This document shows, piece by piece, positions 25,124-32,864 of a stretch of DNA of 41,877 bases. Position numbers and translations under genes: made by a program. The notes below the pieces were generated by a model. That model did no database searches and was not told the DNA's origin. It saw only the letters and a list, made by a program, of their open reading frames with translations. Positions within the stretch are counted from its first letter, which is position 1. The number at the start of each line of letters is the position of its first letter. Source of the DNA: Lentihominibacter butyricus (GTDB lineage Bacteria; Bacillota; Clostridia; Peptostreptococcales; Anaerovoracaceae); contig NZ_JAOQJP010000017.1 of the NCBI RefSeq assembly GCF_025567305.1, positions 1 through 41,877 on the forward strand, read 5' to 3'.

Positions 25124-27277
25124 ATGTTAAAAGGGAATAAGTATAAAATCACGGCTCTCCTCATAGTCATGGCCATGCTCGCGACATGCGTGCTGACAGG
25201 CTGCGGAGAGAAGAAAACGATGTCTATGGGCAACGATGTCAGCGCTTTTGTTGATAACATCGATATGGACTACGCCTATGACGTGACCAGCGATCTCGCA
25301 TACAACAAAGACCTGTTCTCTAATGAACACGGTTTCCGTAATGCGGGAAGCGATGCTGAACAGAAGACTGCCGACTATCTGATGGAAATGATGGAGGATC
25401 TCGGTCTCGAAGAAGTCGAGAAGATACCTTTCACTGTGGACAAATGGCAGTTCAACGGAGCGACGCTGGAAATGAACGGAGTCGACAAGATGGAGCCGGT
25501 CTCATATGCATCGTACGGAACTGATGCCGACGGCATCACGGCAGAAGTCGTTGACGTCGGCGACGGCACCGCTGCAAATTACGAAGGAAAAGACGTCACA
25601 GGCAAGATCGTCGTAGCCGGCATCGACCAGTGGAACAACTACTGGATCAATCTGCCGCTCGAGGAAGCGAACCTGCACGGCGCAGCTGCTATCGTAACAT
25701 ATGCGACAGGTGGATATTCACAGGTCTCTGACGATGCGATAAACATCCAGGATATCTGCACCAAGCCTTCGATCCCTTGCGTGAGCGTAAGCAAAAACCA
25801 GGGTGAAGCGCTTATCAAGGCAGCAGAAAAGGACGGTGCCACTGCCACACTGATCGTCGACAATGAACTGCTCCTCGACGAGGGGACTTCATATAATGTA
25901 GTCGGCAAGATCAAGGGCAAGAGCGATGCACAGCAGATCATCATGTCCGGTCACTACGACATGTATTTCAACGGATTCCAGGATGACTGCGCAGCGATCG
26001 GCCTGATCCTTTCAGTTGCAAAGGGAATGCTGGACTCAGACTACAAGCCTGAAAACGACATACTGTTCGTATGCCACGGCGCTGAAGAGTGGGGAGCTTC
26101 GGGTACTGAGTTCGACTGGGCCATAGGCTCATGGGAACAGATCAACACAGCCCGTCCGGAATGGGCGGAAAAGACTATCGCTGTATTCAACTTCGAGCTG
26201 CCTGCATATGAAGATGCTGCAGAACAGGCACAGATCCGATGCGTGCCTGAGCTCCGCGACATGGTGAAGACATATGTTGCAGACAGCGGTTTCGCGATGG
26301 AAGCCGAAGGTGACATATATCCGAAAGGAACAAACGAGCAGTCAAAGGATACCGGCACTTACGATGACAATATCTCATACCGTTTCGCCGGCATACCTAC
26401 GTTCACCAACCTTCACAACTACGGCAACGGCTGGTATCTCGACAATTATCACACAGCGTGGGACAACAAGAAGACTTACAACGAAGATGTGATGAAGTAC
26501 AACATCGGCACTTACGGAAGTCTCGCGATCATGGTCGACAAGACTCCGGCGCTGCCGCTCAACTTCGAGCAGACTTACAGTGATCTTAAGGAATCGCTTG
26601 ACGAAGATGCTGCAAAAGCTGCAGGTGTCGATGTCGATGCATTCAATGAAGCTCTCGAGGGGTTCAAAGAGGCCGCAGTCGGATACAACAAGAAGATCGA
26701 TGAGATCAACAGCCGTTACGAGACTGCCGCTGCTGACAATGACAAGGCTGCCATGAAGGAGGCAAGAGCTGACGGACAGGAGCTGAACAAGACGACTCTG
26801 AAGATATTCAAGGAGATCCAGGATCAGCTCATCTGGGTATATCTGTCAGCTGACGTGACTCAGAAACACGGTATCGTTCAGGAAAACGTATCGACACTGA
26901 GCAGCATGATAGATGCGCTCGATGACGGCGTCCTCACGAATAAAGACGGTACAGGTGCTTTAGATCTCGCGGCATCGCTCAACGGCGGACTTGAATGCGG
27001 ATTCTATGACTTCAGCAGTGATATCGTAGTTGAAGAGATGGAGACCTACACGGAAAGCACCAATCCCGGAAATCTGTTCTGGGGAAGCGGCAAGATGCCT
27101 GTCCTTGCAGAGACTTATGAAGCAACGCTTTCACTCCTCTCGAAGGACAAAGGTGCAGACTTTACATCAGAAAAGGAAATATACAGCAAAGCGCTCGAAT
27201 CACAGAAAGCGGTCTACAAACAGTACGTTACTGAAGAGACCGACGCACTCAAAGCGCTGACTGAAATGATGAAATAA
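25124..27277 (+). CDS. M28-family zinc peptidase lipoprotein
   Basis: The protein has 717 residues. A lipoprotein signal peptide ends in the lipobox LTGC with Cys27, so it is anchored outside the cytoplasmic membrane. A protease-associated (PA) insert lies at about 150-225 (GKDVTGKIVVAG). Peptidase M28 metal-site residues appear as SGHYDMYF (His, Asp), QDD, CHGAEEWG (Glu pair), FELPAY and YHTAWD. The last 200 residues are helical with charged repeats and no recognised domain. Likely role: aminopeptidase or carboxypeptidase action on extracellular peptides. It is preceded by an unusually structured leader. GC and codon use match the neighbours. Confidence 0.88.
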   Translation: MLKGNKYKITALLIVMAMLATCVLTGCGEKKTMSMGNDVSAFVDNIDMDYAYDVTSDLAYNKDLFSNEHGFRNAGSDAEQKTADYLMEMMEDLGLEEVEKIPFTVDKWQFNGATLEMNGVDKMEPVSYASYGTDADGITAEVVDVGDGTAANYEGKDVTGKIVVAGIDQWNNYWINLPLEEANLHGAAAIVTYATGGYSQVSDDAINIQDICTKPSIPCVSVSKNQGEALIKAAEKDGATATLIVDNELLLDEGTSYNVVGKIKGKSDAQQIIMSGHYDMYFNGFQDDCAAIGLILSVAKGMLDSDYKPENDILFVCHGAEEWGASGTEFDWAIGSWEQINTARPEWAEKTIAVFNFELPAYEDAAEQAQIRCVPELRDMVKTYVADSGFAMEAEGDIYPKGTNEQSKDTGTYDDNISYRFAGIPTFTNLHNYGNGWYLDNYHTAWDNKKTYNEDVMKYNIGTYGSLAIMVDKTPALPLNFEQTYSDLKESLDEDAAKAAGVDVDAFNEALEGFKEAAVGYNKKIDEINSRYETAAADNDKAAMKEARADGQELNKTTLKIFKEIQDQLIWVYLSADVTQKHGIVQENVSTLSSMIDALDDGVLTNKDGTGALDLAASLNGGLECGFYDFSSDIVVEEMETYTESTNPGNLFWGSGKMPVLAETYEATLSLLSKDKGADFTSEKEIYSKALESQKAVYKQYVTEETDALKALTEMMK

Positions 27278-27322
27278 CTCTATTATATCTACCCTGGGAG
27301 ACTTTGTTCCAGTGTCTCCCGC

Positions 27323-27387
27323 AAAAAAGACCGGCTGGCATTTTCCGCGCGGAACACACTCAGGTTCCCGGAAAACGCCGGCCGGTC
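27323..27387 (-). terminator. Large terminator hairpin of the cupin-ogt-GNAT unit
   Basis: Arms of 19 nt (27329-27347 and 27369-27387) pair except for one wobble and one mismatch, and the loop holds GGAAC/GTTCC. On the minus strand TTTTTT (27328-27323) follows. A smaller hairpin GGGAGAC (27296-27302)/GTCTCCC (27314-27320) lies beside it and may end the plus-strand lipoprotein transcript. Confidence 0.85.
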
Positions 27388-27435
27388 TATTATCGTTCTG
27401 CAGACCACAGCCTGCAGACTTTACATAAAAATGAT

Positions 27436-27765
27436 CTAAAATACCACTACGAGCAGCATCTTGAATTTTTCCTGACCGTAAACGGCATGCGGATGCTTTG
27501 CAGGCATCACGATGGACTCGCCTTCATGGAGTTCATACGGTTTGCCGTCTATCGTTATCCTGCCGACTCCGTCGAGACATGTGACGAATGCGTCGCCGCC
27601 CGATTCGTGCGTGCTGATCTCTTCGCCCTTGTCAAACGAAAACAGTGTGACGCTCAAAGCCGGATTCTGTGCCAGCGTTCTGCTGACTACCTGTCCCGGC
27701 TGATATTCCACCTGGTCTTTCAGCACCATTACTTCTGCTTTGCTTATATTCTTCATTCCGCTCAT
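27436..27765 (-). CDS. Small cupin-domain protein
   Basis: The protein has 109 residues and a single cupin barrel: GEEISTHESGGDAFVTCLDG carries the first motif (His-x-x-x-Gly and a distal acid) and PAKHPHAVYG the second. Small cupins of this kind bind a metal or small ligand; function is unknown. ATG 27765 follows GAGAGGAA; the in-frame ATG at 27786, one nucleotide after the ogt stop, lacks a spaced ribosome site. It is the last gene of a three-gene unit with GNAT and ogt. Confidence 0.85.
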   Translation of the reverse strand: MSGMKNISKAEVMVLKDQVEYQPGQVVSRTLAQNPALSVTLFSFDKGEEISTHESGGDAFVTCLDGVGRITIDGKPYELHEGESIVMPAKHPHAVYGQEKFKMLLVVVF

Positions 27766-27787
27766 CGTTTGTTCCTCTCGTCTCATT

Positions 27788-28333
27788 CTATAGCGCTGTT
27801 CCCTTTTTAGGGATAAAAAGGCCTGTCATATCTGCACCCTCGAGCCTGAGCAGCGCCGTCTTCTTATCTATCCCGCCGGCATATCCCGTCAGGCTTCCGT
27901 TCGTGCCGACTACTCTGTGGCATGGTATTATCAGTGACACCGGATTGTGACCTACCGCACCGCCCACGGCCTGTGAAGACATGCTTTCGAGCCCGCGCAT
28001 CTGTGCGACGTGCTTTGCGATCTGTCCATATGTCATAGTTTCTCCGAACGGTATCTCAAGCATTATCTCACATACCTGCCTTCGGAACTCTGTCATATGC
28101 TCTATAGCCAGCGGTGGTGTGAAGCCCGGATCTCTGCCTGAAAAGTAAATGTCCAGCCAGCGCTTCGCTTCCCCGAGTACCGGCATTTTCTCTGCTTCTT
28201 TTTCCTCATACTGCTCCGGCAGCGTATCACCGAAGTATTTCTGCCCCTCGAACCACAGTCCTGTCAGCGCTTCTCCGTCGCACGCGACGACTATGCCGCC
28301 CAGAGGCGAGCTGTATTTCAGTGTGTATATCAT
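27788..28333 (-). CDS. ogt: Methylated-DNA-protein-cysteine methyltransferase (Ogt)
   Basis: The protein has 181 residues. It carries the suicide active site PCHRVVG with the acceptor cysteine, preceded by GGAVGHNPVSLII and the helix-turn-helix region TYGQIAKHVA. It removes alkyl groups from O6-alkylguanine in DNA, once per molecule. The N-terminal ribonuclease-like domain is also present, so the length is typical. Its start overlaps the GNAT stop (ATGA). Confidence 0.95.
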   Translation of the reverse strand: MIYTLKYSSPLGGIVVACDGEALTGLWFEGQKYFGDTLPEQYEEKEAEKMPVLGEAKRWLDIYFSGRDPGFTPPLAIEHMTEFRRQVCEIMLEIPFGETMTYGQIAKHVAQMRGLESMSSQAVGGAVGHNPVSLIIPCHRVVGTNGSLTGYAGGIDKKTALLRLEGADMTGLFIPKKGTAL

Positions 28334-28824
28334 CCTGCAGCACCTCCTGCCTTCTGCTGTATCGGCATCACCATAAAAACATCTGTGAACGGACTTTTGT
28401 TATACCTGTCCGTCATGACGAACCCTGCCTTTTCATACAAAGCGATCGCTTTCCTGCTTGACGACATCGTATCGAGATACATCGCGCTGTAACCGGCTTC
28501 ACGCGCCTTGGAAACAGCTTTCTGCAGCATCATGTATCCGAGTCCCCGCCCGTGATACTTTTCAAGAAGATACACGGACTTCAGCTCGCATCTGCCTGCT
28601 CCGAGATCCCTGACCGCTATAGTGCCTATCAGTTTGTTTTTCCCGGTACTGCGGTCGAACATGCACCAGAAATATGCGAAATTCTTTTCGATATCCAGAT
28701 ACAGGCTGTGCCGCTCCTTCAAATCGAGTGTCCGCCCTGACTGCGGCAGACATTTCTCCAGAAACGGGATCACGAACTCCTCGTATTTTTTGTCAAACGC
28801 TTCTATGATAAATGCTTCGTTCAT
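28330..28824 (-). CDS. GNAT-family N-acetyltransferase
   Basis: The protein has 164 residues. The acetyl-CoA binding loop is YHGRGLGYMMLQKA, following the strand CELKSVYLLEKY. The C-terminal ALYEKAGFVMTDRY is typical of the fold. The acceptor substrate is unknown. It leads an operon with ogt and the cupin gene; ATG 28824 follows AGAAGG. Confidence 0.93.
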   Translation of the reverse strand: MNEAFIIEAFDKKYEEFVIPFLEKCLPQSGRTLDLKERHSLYLDIEKNFAYFWCMFDRSTGKNKLIGTIAVRDLGAGRCELKSVYLLEKYHGRGLGYMMLQKAVSKAREAGYSAMYLDTMSSSRKAIALYEKAGFVMTDRYNKSPFTDVFMVMPIQQKAGGAAG

Positions 28825-28926
28825 CTACAATGATCAGCCTTCTTTCGTTTTCGGATTTTCTGCAGTCTGCTGCAAAGCCGCAGCGTACCTGCATTCTGCG
28901 CTTTTGCATGCTCTGCAGATGTAAGA

Positions 28927-28955
28927 ATTTTATCAGACTATTCGTTTATTGGCAA
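28927..28955 (-). promoter_or_regulatory. Promoter of GNAT-ogt-cupin
   Basis: On the minus strand TTGCCA (28955-28950) and TAAAAT (28932-28927) are separated by 17 bp. Confidence 0.75.
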
Positions 28956-29003
28956 TATCTTTACAATCAGTTGTCCGGTTCCGGCTCTGCTCCCGGTGCT
29001 GCC

Positions 29004-29825
29004 TCACTGCTTCCTGCCGTAATGTTCTACCATGCCGCCGTCTTCTTTTATCATTATCACGAATGTGATCATATAGATGATCACCGGGCAGATCAGCGCC
29101 CACTCCGGAAAATGGTTTGACGCTGCGGTCCCTCCGACTGCGCCTGCGATAAATGCCAGTATGACTCCATAGTAGCAGCGGTATTTATGCCTGTAATACG
29201 GATCCTTCGTCTCAATATAGCAGTAAAGCGCTTCCGTACCGCTTCTGAGATTTCCTGTGCACATCGTCGATGCCACTCCGTGTCCGTGCACGCGCCTGAA
29301 GCTGTGCACCTGGAGCGAGCAGACGAATGCGATCATGATGTTCACGACCGGATCCAGATGTCCGTGCGGTATGAACATGGCGACCGTGATTATTGCGATC
29401 TCAAGCAAAAGCATGCCCTGTCTCCAGTGCAGAAAGCCTGCTGTTTTCTGTCGGCGCCGCACCGTCTCTGTCATCATTATCCCCGCTGCAAAGGCAACGA
29501 TCGGGATCGCTGATGTCAGCGCACGCTCCCACTCCATCTGACAGAGATGCAGGCTGAACAGCACGATGTTTCCTGTCTGCGCATTTGCAAAGACTCCTCC
29601 TCTGCAGATGTATGTGTACGCATCGAGAAATCCTCCGGCCAGTGCCAGCAGCGAGCCTATCAGTACCGTCTCCGACATCTGTATCCTTGTCATGTACGAC
29701 GTATCTTTCGAACTTTCCGCACCTTCCAGCGCTTTCGTGTCAAACTTCTTTTTCCCCTCTATATTACAGGCATCTGCCCTTTCTGCTTTTTGTATATCCA
29801 TACTGCAGCTTTCCCGCTTTTCCAT
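29004..29825 (-). CDS. DUF1275 (YoaK-like) membrane protein
   Basis: The protein has 273 residues. A soluble N-terminus of about 55 residues is followed by six or so membrane helices. The family hallmark GGFLDAYTYICRGGVFANAQTGNIVLF lies near residue 75, and RVHGHGVASTMCTGNLRSG near 185. DUF1275 proteins are widespread and their function is unknown. ATG 29825 follows AGGAGG with a 7-nt spacer; an earlier in-frame start would run through a leader hairpin and is rejected. Confidence 0.9.
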   Translation of the reverse strand: MEKRESCSMDIQKAERADACNIEGKKKFDTKALEGAESSKDTSYMTRIQMSETVLIGSLLALAGGFLDAYTYICRGGVFANAQTGNIVLFSLHLCQMEWERALTSAIPIVAFAAGIMMTETVRRRQKTAGFLHWRQGMLLLEIAIITVAMFIPHGHLDPVVNIMIAFVCSLQVHSFRRVHGHGVASTMCTGNLRSGTEALYCYIETKDPYYRHKYRCYYGVILAFIAGAVGGTAASNHFPEWALICPVIIYMITFVIMIKEDGGMVEHYGRKQ

Positions 29826-29840
29826 GATGATCTGCCTCCT

Positions 29841-29865
29841 GCCGCCGATGCGGCGCTGCCGCATC
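29841..29865 (-). promoter_or_regulatory. Perfect 11-bp hairpin just before the DUF1275 ribosome site
   Basis: GCCGATGCGGC (29841-29851) and GCCGCATCGGC (29855-29865) pair perfectly around three bases. The AGGAGG site starts only 3 nt away, so the stem may set the accessibility of the ribosome site. Confidence 0.6.
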
Positions 29866-29882
29866 GGCTTTTCTATCGGTAT

Positions 29883-29911
29883 ATTATGCCACTATGAGCA
29901 TGCGCTATCAA
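29883..29911 (-). promoter_or_regulatory. Promoter of the DUF1275 gene
   Basis: On the minus strand TTGATA (29911-29906) and CATAAT (29888-29883) are separated by 17 bp. Confidence 0.7.
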
Positions 29912-30044
29912 GAGGGTTTTACGTAAAGTGACCTGCAGTTTTGCGCAAAATAACTGTTCACGAGTTTCAGACTGTTCGTGTTTCTCTGATGCGATACCGG
30001 TCTCTTGCCAGTAATGCGGCAGATTGCCTCCTTTTAAATCAAAC

Positions 30045-30084
30045 AAAAATATCGCAAACTGTGAACGAATCACAGATCGCGATA
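30045..30084 (-). terminator. Terminator of the urease operon
   Basis: On the minus strand TATCGC and CTGTGA (30084-30070) pair with TCACAG and GCGATA (30064-30050), separated by a 3x3 internal loop, and TTTTT follows (30049-30045). Confidence 0.9.
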
Positions 30085-30120
30085 CTTTTACTATCATACT
30101 GCTGCTTTCCGCGGACGTGA

Positions 30121-30942
30121 TCAGTACTTCCTCACACGTACAGCGCCCTTGCCGATGAGCTCACGACGCAGGATATCCCATATGCTGTATACGAAATCCT
30201 TTATGGCTATCATATCAGTACCGGTGAAACGCACTGTTATGATCCTGCCGTCCACCAGTCCGGCTGCAGCCTCTATATCACTGTCATGCTCCGCTGCATT
30301 CAGTCTGCCACATATCCCCTCAGGGATAACCGGTGCATATGCATACACCGTGCCACTGCTGAGTTTTCCCTCCAGCAGCCCTCTCCTTGCAGGATCCATG
30401 GTCCCCGGAGTCATTCGGCAGCTGTCATACAGCTTAAGCTCGTCTTCTATATATATCCTCGTCTTCGAAGAATATATGTCATAATCGAAGATTTCGTTCC
30501 TGGATGTCCTGCCTGCTGTCACGATATCCGACGCGATCAGTACAGAATCATTTTTAAGCATGAACACACTGTCCTGGAACGAGCTGGACTGTGCGAAAGG
30601 CACATTGTATTCCGGCAGGTATTCGAGAGTTGCTCCGCTTCCCACCGAGAATATATTTTCCACTTCCGCATGACCTTCATCCATCCTGTAGAATTTGGTG
30701 CTGGACGGCGTCGTTATGAAAACATCAGCACCGTCCTCGACGGTCACCTCCGTCAGCAGTCTGTCATGCTGCAGCACGCCTCCTCCCGGATTCAGGAAAT
30801 ACACGAAAGCTGTACCATCCTCTTCCTGATAGTGCGGCATCATTATCTGCAGCGGAAGTTTGAAATACTGCCTTGACAGATGTGTCCTGCCGTTGTCTTT
30901 CCTGCTGAACACAAGGGACAGCTCACCTGTTGGTTTGTTCAT
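30121..30942 (-). CDS. ureD: Urease accessory protein UreD
   Basis: The protein has 273 residues. UreD-type segments include YFLNPGGGVLQHDRLLTEV near residue 48 and ITTPSSTKFYRM near 75. UreD docks on apo-urease and, with UreF and UreG, channels nickel and CO2 to the active site. Here it is the last gene of the operon, 12 nt after ureG. The start ATG 30942 is close to the ureG stop and the two are coupled. A strong terminator follows. Confidence 0.93.
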   Translation of the reverse strand: MNKPTGELSLVFSRKDNGRTHLSRQYFKLPLQIMMPHYQEEDGTAFVYFLNPGGGVLQHDRLLTEVTVEDGADVFITTPSSTKFYRMDEGHAEVENIFSVGSGATLEYLPEYNVPFAQSSSFQDSVFMLKNDSVLIASDIVTAGRTSRNEIFDYDIYSSKTRIYIEDELKLYDSCRMTPGTMDPARRGLLEGKLSSGTVYAYAPVIPEGICGRLNAAEHDSDIEAAAGLVDGRIITVRFTGTDMIAIKDFVYSIWDILRRELIGKGAVRVRKY

Positions 30943-30954
30943 ATCAGCCTCCCG

Positions 30955-31578
30955 TCATTCCTGCAGAGGCTCATCCTCGAACAGGACATCTTCCTTTATC
31001 CAGCGTATCACCTCATCGAGACCGGTGCCGTCGAACAGGTTCGTGAAAACGAAAGGCTTGTCGCCACGCTGTATCTTCGTGTCTCTCTCCATAACACCAA
31101 GGTCACTGTGGACATACGGTGCTATATCTATCTTGTTTATCACCAGCAGATCGGACTTGGTTATCCCCGGCCCGCCTTTTCTCGGGATCTTCTCGCCCTC
31201 ACCGACGTCTATCACGAAGATCAGACCGTCCACCAGCTCAGGGCTGAATGTAGCTGCAAGATTGTCACCGCCGCTTTCAACGAATATCATGTCCAGATCA
31301 TCGAATCTGTCCAGCAGGATATCTATGGCGTCCAGGTTCATGGAAATATCCTCTCTGACAGCTGTATGAGGACAGCCGCCGGTCTCCACGCCGATGATCC
31401 TTTCCTCCGGAAGAGCCTCCGCCCTTGTCAGGATCAGTGCATCCTCCTTGGTGAATATATCATTTGTTATGACTGCTATCTCATATTCGTCCCTCAGCCT
31501 TTTGCACAGTTTCTCTATAAGTGCGGTCTTACCGGAACCCACAGGCCCGCCTACCCCTATACGAACTGGTTTTCTCAT
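30955..31578 (-). CDS. ureG: Urease accessory GTPase UreG
   Basis: The protein has 207 residues. The P-loop is GGPVGSGKTALIEKL, the metal-binding C-P-H motif is in GGCPHTAVREDIS, ESGGDNLAATFSPE follows, and the guanine-specificity motif is VINKIDIAP. UreG delivers nickel to urease using GTP hydrolysis, in a complex with UreF and UreD. It follows ureF by 27 nt. Confidence 0.97.
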   Translation of the reverse strand: MRKPVRIGVGGPVGSGKTALIEKLCKRLRDEYEIAVITNDIFTKEDALILTRAEALPEERIIGVETGGCPHTAVREDISMNLDAIDILLDRFDDLDMIFVESGGDNLAATFSPELVDGLIFVIDVGEGEKIPRKGGPGITKSDLLVINKIDIAPYVHSDLGVMERDTKIQRGDKPFVFTNLFDGTGLDEVIRWIKEDVLFEDEPLQE

Positions 31579-31605
31579 AAGTCATTCTCCTTTCCGAAGG
31601 TTTCT

Positions 31606-32292
31606 CTACGACATGTAAAGTCTCACGCCCAGGGTCTCATGCCGGATACCGGCTATGTCCAGTGCCGGGCAGAAATTAGATATTTCATCAACGCCGGTCT
31701 TCATACATATGTCCGACACATGCTCCATCAGCTGTCCGGAATCGAACAGTATCTTCTGTGCTTCGGTGTTCCCCAGGGGTATCAGCTTCAGAGCGCTCTG
31801 CACCAGTGAATTGGCAGTGCTGAACACATATGCCCTCACCGCACCATCCAGCCCTGTATCCAGTCTCCCGCAGACTGCACCGTAGATGACAGGATAGGAG
31901 ATGCCTCTCCTGCCGTAAATATCATTCAGATCTTTTATCAGCTGGTCTTCCGTCATGTCTGCAGCTATCCTGAGCAGAGCCTTGCCCATCCTGAGAGCCG
32001 ATTCACGGCTTTCACCGGTGACTTTAACCGCACAACTCAGCATTTCCAGTTCTTTCAGGGCCGTAAGATCCCCGGCTCCCGCCAGACGGTAGGCCTCGCA
32101 TATCAGAGGTCCCTCGCAGCTGCCCACCGTATATTCCAGGTACACCTCCATGAAATCGCCGAATGTGCTGCTGTCGCATATCTTTCCTTCCGATACATAT
32201 GTCTCCAGCCCCCAGGACTGGCTGAAGCCTCCGGAGGGGAAGGTCCCTCCCGCAAGCTGCATCAGATAGAATATATTGTCTGCTTTCTTCAT
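31606..32292 (-). CDS. ureF: Urease accessory protein UreF
   Basis: The protein has 228 residues. The family start LMQLAGGTFPSGGFSQSWGLETY lies near residue 10, followed by an all-helical body. UreF gates the UreG GTPase in the maturation complex. The gene lies between ureE and ureG, with 15 and 27 nt gaps. Confidence 0.95.
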   Translation of the reverse strand: MKKADNIFYLMQLAGGTFPSGGFSQSWGLETYVSEGKICDSSTFGDFMEVYLEYTVGSCEGPLICEAYRLAGAGDLTALKELEMLSCAVKVTGESRESALRMGKALLRIAADMTEDQLIKDLNDIYGRRGISYPVIYGAVCGRLDTGLDGAVRAYVFSTANSLVQSALKLIPLGNTEAQKILFDSGQLMEHVSDICMKTGVDEISNFCPALDIAGIRHETLGVRLYMS

Positions 32293-32307
32293 ATCGTGTC
32301 TCCCGCT

Positions 32308-32790
32308 TCATTCATGGTGATGGTGATCATGTCCGTGATCATGGCTGTGGCCGCCTGTCATCTGGTTCGCCCGTTCGCCGTCCAGCCTGCAGGAGCATCT
32401 CGTGTACGTCACGCCGATGCTCTTTATGAGATTTTCCATGATGGGATCGTATGGCACCAGTATCCTGTCCTCGCAAAGGTACGCGCTCTGGTGCATGTTT
32501 CCTATATTGAATGCGGTCTTTGCCCACTGCATATTGCCGGAGGGACGTATGTCCAGTACATCTTCCGGTATCAGATCGACAGCTATGAGCTTTTCATCAT
32601 CCGCATATATCACTGCTCCGCAGAAAAGATGTTCTCCGTGCTCCAGCGACAGTCCTATGACAGTGCCGTCCTGGCTCCTGAGTTTCTGGTGCGGCTTTGC
32701 CATATCGTAATGATCCAGCATCACCCTGTCGACTCTCAGCCCGCTGTTTTCATAATCGCCGAGCTTTCCTGTTATCCTGTCTATGATCAT
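32308..32790 (-). CDS. ureE: Urease nickel metallochaperone UreE
   Basis: The protein has 160 residues. The N-terminal half is peptide-binding-like and the C-terminal half carries the metal site. The protein ends in a histidine/aspartate tail, GGHSHDHGHDHHHHE, similar to other nickel-storing UreE proteins. The tail would let the cell hold several nickel ions, which matters because no nickel transporter is in the operon. It lies 74 nt after ureC. Confidence 0.93.
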   Translation of the reverse strand: MIIDRITGKLGDYENSGLRVDRVMLDHYDMAKPHQKLRSQDGTVIGLSLEHGEHLFCGAVIYADDEKLIAVDLIPEDVLDIRPSGNMQWAKTAFNIGNMHQSAYLCEDRILVPYDPIMENLIKSIGVTYTRCSCRLDGERANQMTGGHSHDHGHDHHHHE

Positions 32791-32864
32791 GTTCCCCTCC
32801 GTGTATCACCGGCATGCCTTCCACATCTGCCGGTGGGTGAATCATCATGCTGTGCAATCAAGCC

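Noticed and set aside
29873..30097. Minus-strand frame of 74 codons between the urease terminator and the DUF1275 gene
   Set aside because: It overlaps the terminator at one end and the DUF1275 promoter at the other, with no ribosome site and no known protein character.
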